DNA of 64,000 bases, from contig OV884059.1 of assembly GCA_930367215.1 (NCBI GenBank), forward strand, positions 49,198,957-49,262,956, given 5' to 3'. The translations under genes were made by a program, and so were the position numbers. The notes below the pieces were generated by a model. The model saw nothing but the letters and a program-made list of their open reading frames with translations. It had not been told where the DNA came from and did not search any database. The stretch is from Pollenia angustigena. Its lineage: Eukaryota; Arthropoda; Insecta; Diptera; Polleniidae. Shown piece by piece: positions 43,679-52,753 of the stretch (positions are counted from its first letter, which is position 1; each line of letters starts with the position of its first letter).

Positions 43679-44490
43679 TTAATGTTTTCGTTTATTTTTT
43701 ATTCTGGCTTTGTGTATTTTTTGATTTTTTGTAGTAATTAAGGTTATTATGTTATTTTGCTTTGTTTTGTGTTTCGAGAATCTCGGTGTAATTTTATTCC
43801 GTCTACATTCTTTTCTAAATATATTTTCATTAATTTCAACATTTTGGGGTTCTTGTCTGTTTATATTAATGTCATTGATTCTATTACTCACTTCGTTTTC
43901 TAATTTTCCTTTAATGTAAGGGTACAGTAATTGTTGAAATTGGTTCAATTTTTTTAAGTAATCATGTTCGTTGTTAAACGTGATGTCTTTGTCGAATTTG
44001 AAAGTTCGTCCATGAAAAAGTTCGTTATTGTTTCTTCGCTAAAGCTTACGCGTCGGATTGTTTTCCGTTGTTTGTTTCTAAATATTGTCTCTAGGGTCAT
44101 TGGTGCACCCGTGTTAGATTTCTGTTATATTACCTGTAAACTAAAGTCGTTTAATGGTTTTTCGGAGATATAAATACCATCGTCAAGGTTTTCGTTGGAC
44201 GAGTGAACTGTGGTGCCTTGAGTTCCCTGATTAGAGGCGACTTCAGTGACATTTATGTCAGTTATTTTCTTAACCCTTGGCTCTTCAATTTTTACCCTGC
44301 TTAAGGCGTCAGCGTTCGTGTTTGCTTTACCCTTTTTGTAGACTATGCTGTAATCATACTCTTCTAATTTTAACCTCCATCGTATGAGTTTTGTGTTCGG
44401 TTCTCTTAAGCTCATGAGCCACGTTAGTGGTCTATGGTCTGTGACGATTTGAAATTTTCGACCAAATACATAGGGCCTAAAATATTTAGT
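43679..44490 (-). pseudogene. gypsy-Y pol remainder: RNase H end, linker and tail; integrase core missing
   Basis: From 44490 to 44125 the frame gives the end of RNase H and connection (LIRWRLKLEEYDYSIVYKKG, NADALSR). After stops and a frameshift a linker and a Lys/Asn-rich tail (43948-43679) abut the start of env. I see neither the HHCC finger nor the D,D-35-E core, which need about 900 nt; the space is too short, so the integrase has been deleted. Confidence 0.7.
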
Positions 44491-44493
44491 TGC

Positions 44494-46323
44494 TCAGACA
44501 ATGGCCAGTAGCTCTTTTTCGATTGTAGAGTAGTTCAGTTCCGTATCCGATAGGGTTCGACTTGCATAGCATATTGGCTTGTCGCTGCCTATGGGGCCCT
44601 GAGACAATACTGCTCCTATTGCCACATTGCTGGCATCTGTGGTTAGTACAAAAGGTTTTGACAAATCGGGGTATTGGAGTATCGGGTCGTTTGTTAAAAT
44701 GTCTTTGCAAGCTTCGAATGTTTTAATATATTCTTTTGTCAATTCTACTGTTTTCCCTTTCTTTAAACATACCGTAAGTGGTTTTACTATATTCGCGAAG
44801 TCTTTGATAAACTTCCTATAGTATCCCAACAGCCCTAAAAAGGATTTAATTTCCTTTTGCGTTTTTGGTATGGGGAAACATTTGATGGCCTGAATTTTAT
44901 CCGGATTTGGTTTGATTCCCTTGGTTGTCACTATGTGGCCTAGGAATGCAAGTTCTTTTTTCAAAAATTCGGATTTATCGAGCTGTATCTTGAAATTGGC
45001 TTTTCTTAGTCTTTCGAAAATTTCTCTTATGTTTGCTAAGTGTTCCTGCAGCGAAGTCGAGTATATGATTATATCGTCCAGATATACGAGGCATATCTTG
45101 CCAATGAAGTCCTTAAGGACGTTGTCCATTACTCTTTGAAATGTAGATGGGGCGTTTTTGAGCCCAAAAGGCATCCTAATATACTCATAGTGACCTCCCT
45201 CTACTGTGAAAGCTGTCTTCTGAATGTCCCTAGAGTTCATTTCAATTTGATGAAAACCGCTTGCGAGGTCTAATGTCGAAAAATACATACATCTTCCTAA
45301 TTTGTCGAGGATATCCGAAATATTAGGTATAGGGTACCGGTCCGAGATGGTTTTTTCATTTATTTTTCGGTAATCTATGACTAAACGCCATTTTTGATTG
45401 CCGCTAGCGTCTTTTTTCTTTGGGACTACCCAGACTGGAGAGCTCCAAGGAGAGTTACTGTGTCTGATTATCCCCTGGTTTAACATATCGTTTATTTGTT
45501 TACTGACTTCTTGTTTGTGTATGTACGGGTACCTATAGGATTTTGTGAATATTGGAATATTGTCGGTGGTGTTTATGCTGTGTTTTATATTATTATTGGT
45601 AAGTGTAATAATTAACTTTTTCTCTTCTGAGTTTAGATGATCTGTCCGAATTAATTCAGGTATCTGACCGAAAGCTGAGGCAGGTGGACCTTCGAGGTCC
45701 CAATTGTTGATTTCGACGAAGTCTTCGGTATTGTATGCATCCACTTTGATGGGTTGCTCTAGAAAGAGGGTTTGCTCTGTATCTGATGTATTTGCTACTT
45801 CAAGTTCACTAAACCAATTCTTTGCGTTGTAAATACCACCAGATACGCAAAGTTGGGGTGAAAGTATTGTAGTGTTTACCCATATTTCGCCGTTTTCCAA
45901 GTCCACGGGAAGTTTTATAATTACTTTTGAATGAGAGGGAATAATGTATTTCTTGGAGGTAGAATTAGGTTTTATTTTCAGTGGTATAGTGGAATTTGGG
46001 GTTTCAAGAATTTGTTTGGATAGATCTATTTTCGCCCCCAATTGTGTTAGTATGTCAATGCCAATTAGGCCGTCAAAGTAAGTATGAAACTTAAAAATTA
46101 AAAACGTTGAGTTACCAGGTTTGTTGAATTCTATAAATGTAGGTAGGTCGACCTTTTTTGTTATGGTGTATCTATTTAATATTGTTGTAATTGCGATTGG
46201 ATTGCAGGTAATTTGATATTTTTCATTAATAAATTCCGGACTGATAAAGGATGATGATGCCCCTGTATCAATAAGGAATCTAAGAGGCCTACCGAATGGT
46301 GAATTTATATTGATATATGGCAA
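44494..46323 (-). pseudogene. pol: gypsy-Y Pol: protease, reverse transcriptase, RNase H
   Basis: The 609-residue frame contains the protease motif [10 protein letters not shown] near residue 19, a long spacer, then RT motifs: [48 protein letters not shown] and catalytic YLDD at 45073-45084, followed by RNase H ([24 protein letters not shown]). A TGA at 44491-44493 replaces a residue just after ELLAIV and the same frame goes on. The frame is -1 relative to gag and is open upstream of the first ATG, so it was probably expressed as a Gag-Pol fusion. I found no canonical slippery heptamer at the gag end. Confidence 0.88.
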
Positions 46324-46346
46324 CGTGTTTCCATGCTTGTTAATTT

Positions 46347-48675
46347 CTACGTAACCCGTTGGTTTGGCCAGGCTGACATAGGAAAATTTTGGGAGTCTTC
46401 AATATTATAATCTTCCCCATTAGTGGTTTGACGGTTCTGAACCAAGTCATTTTCAGAGTTGAAATTGTATATTTCTCTAGTATTAGGTCGGGAATATGCT
46501 GATTGGTGTGTATTGCGACTCATGGTCGACCTAAGATTAGTATGGCCTGAGTCTACGTCCATGCGTTCTGGTTTCCTAGATTGTCTGGTCATTACAGAAC
46601 TTGTGTCCATAGGTTCAAAGGTGTTAGTCCTATTACCTGGGCTATTAAAACGATCTGTTTGGTTAAATTTTCTGTTTGATTAATTAAACTGGTATGTCAT
46701 CTGTGGTTGGTTCTGGAATCTACTAATTTGATTTGGTTCTGTCGTTCTTGGTTGCCTATAGGTTTGATTGTAGAATGGTTGGCGTGCATTCCTGTAATTA
46801 TCCTGTCTCCTAAAATTGGGGCCAAAAAATTCTTTCTTCTGGTAAAATATGTTTTGCTCCTCAATGCAGAAGGCAAAAGCAGAGGCCAACGAATCCGGTC
46901 TCATTGCTCTTACTGTGGAGCCTAATGGTTCTCTCAAGCCTGTAAGGAATGTGTTTAAGCACATTCCTGCAAAAAGTTCTTTCTTTGCTTTAATAACACC
47001 GTTTTCACGTTCGTGAATTAATATGTTATTGTTGAGTGCAGATTGAATTTCTACGATCTGTTTATAGAATTTTTCTATGCTTGTGTTAGATTGTTTAAGG
47101 TTATGCAAGTCCTTAATTAATGAGGTCTCAGTCCTCCTGTCAGAATAGTGTAAAGTTAGGTTTTTCTTTATTTCTTCCCATACTAATGGAGTGCCATGCA
47201 TATTAAGCACTTCGTTGGCTTCTCCATCTACCTTATTCCTAATGGCTCTTAATAAGATTTGAGCGTACGGGGTCCCATCGATTCCCCTTAGGTGGAGTAA
47301 GATTTCCTCCACATTGTTAATGAATTCGTGCAGAAGACGTTGATCTCCATCGAATCGTGGGAGATCCTTTATCGCGTCAGGGATACGCAATGAGTTAAAT
47401 ATTGCATTTGCGGAACTATTGGAATCGTTATTCGTCATTGTTAGTACTGAGCAGGGTTGTCAGATTGATTTTGACCTTTTCCGCCAAATTCAATGTCAAA
47501 AATCGCCAAAATCGCCAAAGCCTTTGTTTACAAGTTTTTGACAATAAAATACATATTTTTTAAATTATTAAAAATATTTTTTTTAAATCCTTAAAAATAA
47601 ATTAGTTCCGTATCGCTAAAATACGCCAAAACTTCAAAAAAAGTCGCCATAATATATATTTTGTTTAATTTTTATATAGAGCGAAATAAAAATAGTTAGT
47701 AAACACAAAAAAGGTACGATCTACTTAAAGCAACAAATAAAGAATTTTTGCGGTTAGTACTAAACAAATATTAGAAATACAATAGTTGCACTTTTATTAT
47801 ATGTCTAAACGCTTCACCGGAAAGACTCGCTATTTGTCTTCTTATTTCGAATACTTTGTGAGTGTATTTTATTTATTTAACGAAAGTACAAACGAAGTGC
47901 AAAATGTGCTATTCCCATTCATATAACTTATAACTCTTAATAACGCGTCTAGAAGTTCGTATTGCATTCTAATTCGAAGGCGAGTTTTAGTGGAGTTCAT
48001 AGTTTCAACACAGGCATTACTTGTTGTAATTACCGCATATAAAGGACAGCCAAAGTAAAGTCCTGCCGTATCCTTGTAGCTTTAAAATGTTTGCCTAAAC
48101 TTATTTAGTTATCTTTCCAATTAACCAACGCTAATTTTTTTCACTGTGTTTCATAAACGTCCAAAGGTATGATAGGATTCATAAAAATCTTTTAAATATC
48201 ACTAACAACAACGTATTTTATCTGTGATAATAACTTGCCACATACATAATGTGAAAATGTTTATAGACTTAAAACATATTAGTATTTTAAGGAATTCTAT
48301 TTATTTATTTCATCAGCCATTTGAACATACCTTCAAATACCTATCATACATATGATTGCCTGAAATTTCATTCATAAAAATACGAGAATTAAAATAATAT
48401 AATTGAATTTAACGAATTTCAAAACAAATTCATAGGTCATTAAATATAGCCAGTTGGCGATTTTAACTATTTCATAAATCGCCAAAAAATCGCCATGTCG
48501 CCAAATCAAAAATTAGGTCGCCTAACATGTTTGAAAATCGCCACGTTTGGCGAGAAATCGCCACATCTGACAACCCTGGTACTGAGTTTTCTGGTACTGT
48601 CACTAATTGTGGTGGATTTGATGTATTCGGGTATGGATGAAACTTAGCTCCTGATCTAGTTTTCTTAATCATCAA
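46347..48675 (-). pseudogene. gag: gypsy-Y Gag, split by a hAT element and one stop
   Basis: The start codon lies at 48675 (or 48672), upstream of the hAT insertion; about 30 codons (KTRSGAKFHPYPN, TVPENSV) precede it, and removing the element plus one octamer rejoins the frame to TMTNNDSN. The capsid-like part follows (LPRFDGDQRLLHEFINNVEE, LRAIRNKVDGEANEVLN, FLTGLREPLGSTVRAMRP). A TAA at 46680-46682 interrupts; the same frame resumes and ends at 46347. There is no CCHC knuckle; the C-terminal part is Arg/Asn/Gln-rich instead, as in errantivirus Gag. Confidence 0.85.
47452..48578. mobile_element. 1.13-kb non-autonomous hAT element in gag
   Basis: Perfect 14-bp inverted ends CAGGGTTGTCAGAT, and a perfect 8-bp duplication GTACTGAG (47444-47451, 48579-48586), the signature of hAT elements. 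About a dozen CGCCA motifs, mostly as ATCGCCA, cluster within 200 bp of either end, resembling subterminal transposase-binding repeats. The centre has no transposase. Confidence 0.95.
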
Positions 48676-48921
48676 AAAGAATTTAATATCTGGTTGTTCT
48701 TATTATTTTTATAATGATGCTAATTATAAAAATAGGGTTAGTAAATTATAATTTTTATTTTTCTTTCTAATATTTATTATTTACTCTTCTAGTCTGGAGG
48801 GTCTGGCTTTTTGGGCTACAGAATCGCAGACTTGAGTTTTTGTTATAACTGGAGGGTCCTTTTTGCGGAATCGCAGTTTTATTTATTTTGTTAAGGCTGT
48901 ACGAGCCTATTAGTTATTACT

Positions 48922-48953
<32 letters not shown>

Positions 48954-49641
48954 TAATTTATCTTGTTAAAAAAAAAAAAAAAAATATATAAATATGTAAA
49001 TAAGTTTTTCTCATATATATATATCTCTTTATTATTTTTTTTTTTATACATATAATAATAAAATAATTAAATATAATTAGTTCACTTTGACTTACAGGCA
49101 CCCAAGAAAAATATGCTTCATGACGTGTCCTTTTATCCTCTTACTGTTGCTTTTTTCCTCCTCAGGTTCTCACGGCCCTTAAGTGTTGAAACTCACCAAT
49201 TAAAAGGTTGTGAACGTTTGCGATATTTATTTGCAGTGTCTATTTTATTATTGTCCCTGATATTCCTTCAGGGAAAATTGTTTTGTTGTTATTATTATTA
49301 TTTTATTATAGTTTTTTTTTTTTATTATTTGATTTATGTTCAGAATCCCTGATATTCCTTCAAGGATTTCCTATGAACTTTTATTTTTGTTTATTATTGA
49401 TCACTATCCCTGATATTCATTCAAGGATTTCCTGTGAACTTTTATTATTGTTTTTTTTTTTTATTATTTTTGATCACTATCCCTGATATTCATTCAAGGA
49501 TTTTCTGTGAGCTTTTTTTTATTATCGCTTCTTTTTTTTTTTTTTTTTGTGAGCTTTTATTTTATTTAATTATTGTTCACTTTCCTTGATATTCACTCAA
49601 GGATTTTCCTTTTAACTGGGGACCGCGATACCGACTGCGCC
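48676..49641 (-). promoter_or_regulatory. gypsy-Y 5' leader with repeated hairpins
   Basis: Nearly 1 kb of non-coding leader between primer site and gag, with long T-runs on the plus strand. Its proximal part carries five copies of a 19-nt hairpin motif; its distal part (48780-48900) has a repeated GGAATCGCAG/GAATCGCAG segment. Confidence 0.8.
49255..49602 (-). repeat. five-copy hairpin motif in gypsy-Y leader
   Basis: Copies at 49255-49273, 49347-49365, 49408-49426, 49481-49499 and 49584-49602. The first reads CCCTGATATTCCTTCAGGG, the last CCTTGATATTCACTCAAGG; each can form a 6-bp stem with a 7-nt loop. Middle copies have CCCTGA/TCAAGG, which pairs in the sense RNA through one G-U. Shared flanks (ATCACTAT before, ATTTCCTGTGAACTTTTA after) show these are diverged direct repeats. 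Confidence 0.8.
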
Positions 49642-49642
49642 A
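49627..49642 (-). other. gypsy-Y primer binding site, tRNA-Ser type
   Basis: In sense direction TGGCGCAGTCGGTATC follows the LTR, sharing its first T with it. It fits the tRNA-Ser primer known for 17.6/297-type errantiviruses, unlike the Lys-type site of gypsy-X. Confidence 0.8.
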
Positions 49643-50075
49643 CTTACGTTATTTATAAGAGAAGGCTTAAAAAAAAACACAACTTATCACTTTTTTGGTT
49701 ATTGAACAACTGAACTTTTATTTATTTTAATTATTAAATGAAACTTATTGATTAAAGAAAAAACTGATTATTCATTAAATACAAAAATTCTTAATAACTA
49801 AATACAGAAGTGCTTTATTGCTAAATATAAAAGTGTGTTACAAAAAATGATTACCTTGTATTTTAATTTCCTAATAATTTTGTCTGTAAAGTGTTTTATT
49901 TCTTATTACCTAAATTTAAGTGTGTTACAAAAAATGTTTATTCTTTATTTAATTTCCGCAATAATTAATATAAAACTGTGTTACAAAGAAAATGCTTATT
50001 CTGTATTTAATTTTCCTAATAATTTTGTCTTGGTGGTTTTTTGGTGCTGTTGATGTTGTGGGTGATTCCATAACT
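49642..50075 (-). repeat. gypsy-Y 5' LTR
   Basis: 434 bp. In sense direction a TATA-like CTTATAAATAACG lies at the extreme 3' end. The duplication CGCG follows at 50076-50079. Confidence 0.93.
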
Positions 50076-50283
50076 CGCGTGTCATTATGATTACCATGCA
50101 ATTCTATTATTTTACTTATTTGCAAAACTTTAACTGCGCGTGTTATTATGATTACCACGCAATTTTAATATTCTACTTTAAGCTTCATTTGTAATTTAAA
50201 ATAAGAAATAAATCAGTTGTATTTTTAAAGTGAACAAATAAAGTTTTATTTTTTTTAATAAATAAATTAAAAATAATCTAACT
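50076..50283 (+). repeat. gypsy-X 3' LTR, second part
   Basis: Begins with the duplicated CGCG (50076-50079) and continues TGTCATTATGATTACC as in the 5' LTR, ending TCTAACT. It carries about 36 bp that the 5' LTR lacks. Confidence 0.88.
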
Positions 50284-50513
50284 TACATATGTATGAACAT
50301 TCATACGTATATATTTTTACTATTTTTCTTTAGTTAATTTTATCGTTTTAATTGTTCACTATTATGTTAAATAATTTAAATAACAAAATATATCATTTAT
50401 TTTTAAGCGTCCATTCGCTGCTGATATTACAAAATCAAATGTGATTAATTAATAGTTCAAGTCGTATGCGGGGTTAAAAATACACGTTTGTATCACAACA
50501 AAGCACAAACCGA
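50284..50513 (-). mobile_element. LINE-B3 5' end, displaced by the gypsy-X nest
   Basis: Complement of the first 230 nt of LINE-B2, ending near GCACAAACCGA. It is contiguous with 34478-34486 once gypsy-X is removed, which shows that LINE-B3 spans the whole nest. Confidence 0.9.
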
Positions 50514-52149
50514 GCTCGCAGAAGTATAAAATTTTGTCAAGACATGTAGTTCAATGGCATTCATAATAACCAATCAAAAACACGATTTTGAATTTTTTAG
50601 CTAACGACATGCATTATTTTTTAATGTCAAGGCTTTACTATACGCATTTGAATAAAATTCATTTTTAATAACTAATATTTGTTCTTCTATTTTAATAATA
50701 ATAATGCGTACGGATATTTGTAGGGGAAATTTGTTCATCGCGTAGGGAAAAATCGGATTTTTATAAGCATGTGTAGGTATTTTTTCGAAAAATTTACTGG
50801 CAACACTGCATGTATGTGTGTTTTTGTTTTCTTCTTGTATGACGAAGTCAACCGAAATATCGGAGAAAATAAATTGTTAAAAAACAAGTAAGAGTGCTAT
50901 ATTCGGCTATGCCGAATCTTATCTTCACCATGATGAGATAAGAACAAAAAGTTATATACATAAATAGCGTTCTTTAGATAGGTATAAATAAATATTAATT
51001 GAGCCACGCCAACTTTTCATTTCGTCATGCCGAAGAATATAAAAAAACGAAAAATTTATATATGTTCCTAAGCCCGTTTCCTCTTTTGCCAAAGTTGATG
51101 TTTGAAATTCGTTTTATAATCTAAAAATCGTTTTTTAGAACATAAGAAAATTAAATAAAAAAAATTATTTTTGGGATTCGAACTGGTAATATCATCAGTC
51201 TCTGGACAGAACTTAACAACTCGGCTACGAATGCTTTTACTGAGGAAGCGTTAAATTAAAATATATTGAGGGTATGAGTTTGTTTCTTTATTTGAGCGGC
51301 ATATCATATACATGCATTAATGTGTATGCGTATGCGTAAAATTAAACCCATATATCTATACCCTGCAAGCAATTTGGTAGTCGACTACAAAAATAACGCA
51401 TTTATAATTAACTTTTTAACAACTAACTATAAGCTAACTATAAAGAAATGCTGAAATTCCCCGAAATCAATGCGAGTGAATTCTGTGCGGCAATTTTTTT
51501 TATTTTCGTTTGTTGCTTGTCTTTGTTTTTTTTTTTTGTTATTTCGATTTTGATTTTTATAACTGTTTATTGTTTTGTATATGCAAAATTTTAGTGTCGC
51601 AGTGACGCCTGCCGATTATTTGTCTCAAATGACGAAGATACGGACATTAGAAATGCCTTTAAGTTTATAAAAAAACGAAAAGTCCATGCAGAATGCATAA
51701 AAAATAAAAGTAAAAATACTTAAAAAAGAAAAATACTAAAATAAAAGAGTTTTTAATAATTAAATATAAAATCTTTTCCTTATTAAGCTTATGGTGTATT
51801 AACATAAAGTTAGCTAAAAGCTAACTACTACCTTACTCACTTTAAGCGTACTAATAAGTAGCTAACTTTAAGTTAGTTGAAAAGTCATGCAGAGTCGGAC
51901 AATTGACTACTTCCTATGACATGTCAATGTTAAAATAGTCAATTGGCTCCATTGCAGGGTATATATAAAAATAAGTTGCATTGTGTTAGTAATTGATGTT
52001 CTCTCAAATGCGTGAACCGATTTTGTTTCTGTAAAGTTCACGTGGAAGGTGACGTCAATACCAAGATTTTTGTACCAACGGTTTTCAAATGTGTATTGGT
52101 TCATGAGTTATAGCCATTTTAGTGAACACTGCATTCATTCCGAAACATG
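50514..52149. repeat. dispersed repeats; no gene
   Basis: A segment at 50700-50800 (TAGGGG...GGCAACACTG) resembles the sequence at 25000-25060 in complement. From about 50884 a repeat starts ACAAGTAAGAGTGCTATATT and contains the palindrome TTCGGCTATGCCGAA, which I recognise from dispersed repeats of flies; its far end may be the GTGAAGGGTATAAAA stretch at about 56081-56096, with LINE-C2 in between. Repeated TAGCTAACTTTAAG-like text lies around 51800-51870. Confidence 0.5.
51173..51232 (-). pseudogene. tRNA-like remnant
   Basis: On the minus strand a box A-like TAGCCGAGTTGTT and a box B-like AGTTCGAATCCC are 38 nt apart, the spacing of a class I/II tRNA. Acceptor pairing is not evident. It may be a tRNA pseudogene or the head of a tRNA-derived SINE. 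Confidence 0.45.
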
Positions 52150-52212
52150 TATTTATATTTTATTTATTTATTTATTTATTAATTAATTGAATTGCTCCAT
52201 ACACAAGACTAA

Positions 52213-52537
52213 AGCTGGAGGTCCATAACACGCGTTTTCGCCTCCACGCAGCGCATGCTTTTATAACCTTACTTGCGTTATACGTTTCAAGTTACATGCA
52301 ACGCTTTTTATGCAGCAGCAGCACAAGTAAAAATAAAATTTAATTTGTCAAAATCAGCTGACTTGTTCGAACGCTGCTTGTGACGCTTACAAAAGTAGAA
52401 AGTAAACCTACTTTTCGCCTCAAGGCATCTACGCTTTTGTGCATGTAACTTACTACGTATAACTACACAGATTCTACTTTTTTGACAGCTGTGTATGCTG
52501 CGAAAAAGCGAGTAACGCGTTGTGTGGACCTAATGCT
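52213..52537. mobile_element. 325-bp MITE with TAA duplication (PIF/Harbinger-type)
   Basis: Ends read AGCTGGAGGTCCATAACACG and, from the right, AGCATTAGGTCCACACAACG. TAA flanks both (52210-52212, 52538-52540). The repeats are imperfect, so the boundary is probable rather than certain. It lies in the 3' UTR of LINE-C2. Confidence 0.65.
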
Positions 52538-52753
52538 TAAGAGTCTTACTTTAAATCATTAATTAATTAATAACTTAATAACTAAATACAATTTTTATAT
52601 AAGTAATCAAAAAAACAATTTAGTTTAAACAAAAAAAAAATTAAGATAATTTAATTTAAATATTTAAAAAAAAGCATAAAACAATATATTTTAATAATCA
52701 AAAATTTAGATAATTTTATATATTTTAATCTCAAGTAATTATGTTACAAAGTG

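Larger units (their letters stand above)
37307..43680 (-). pseudogene. env: gypsy-Y envelope glycoprotein, split by LINE-B2
   Basis: The N-terminal part lies at about 43680-43300: an open stretch resembling the errantivirus surface subunit and a furin-type site KRPKR followed by GLINGVGSAIKF, a conserved cleavage/fusion-type region. LINE-B2 then interrupts. The middle part (38533-37978) is helical, with heptads expected of a fusion protein. The C-terminal part (37918-37307) has Cys residues, a transmembrane helix (about residues 135-155 of that frame) and a tail that reads into the LTR. A stop or frameshift near 37960 separates the last two. Domain order equals that of env in gypsy-X although sequences differ widely. 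Confidence 0.85.
36935..50075 (-). mobile_element. gypsy-Y, errantivirus-type element in the gypsy-X LTR
   Basis: LTRs start AGTTATGG and end CGTAAGT in the sense (minus) direction, flanked by CGCG. Order in sense direction: 5' LTR, tRNA-Ser primer site, long leader with repeated hairpins, gag, pol, env, polypurine tract, 3' LTR. LTR starts in AGTTA and a YRYR target are errantivirus traits. It was later hit by LINE-B2 (env) and a hAT element (gag). Integrase is largely missing. Confidence 0.92.
34487..50283 (+). mobile_element. gypsy-X, env-only errantivirus, split by gypsy-Y
   Basis: It comprises a 5' LTR, a tRNA-Lys-type primer site, a short leader, env, a polypurine tract and a 3' LTR, flanked by TACA (34483-34486, 50284-50287). 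TACA within a TACATA site is the classical gypsy-type YRYR duplication. Gag, protease, RT and integrase are absent. Gypsy-Y (36935-50075) sits in its 3' LTR, which explains the apparent 15.8-kb length; without inserts it is about 2.4 kb. Confidence 0.85.

Noticed and set aside
49113..49486. Plus-strand ORFs in the gypsy-Y leader
   Set aside because: Low-complexity, T-run-derived, antisense to the element.
49255..49602. CRISPR-like array
   Set aside because: Eukaryotic retroelement leader; repeats diverged and irregularly spaced, no cas genes.
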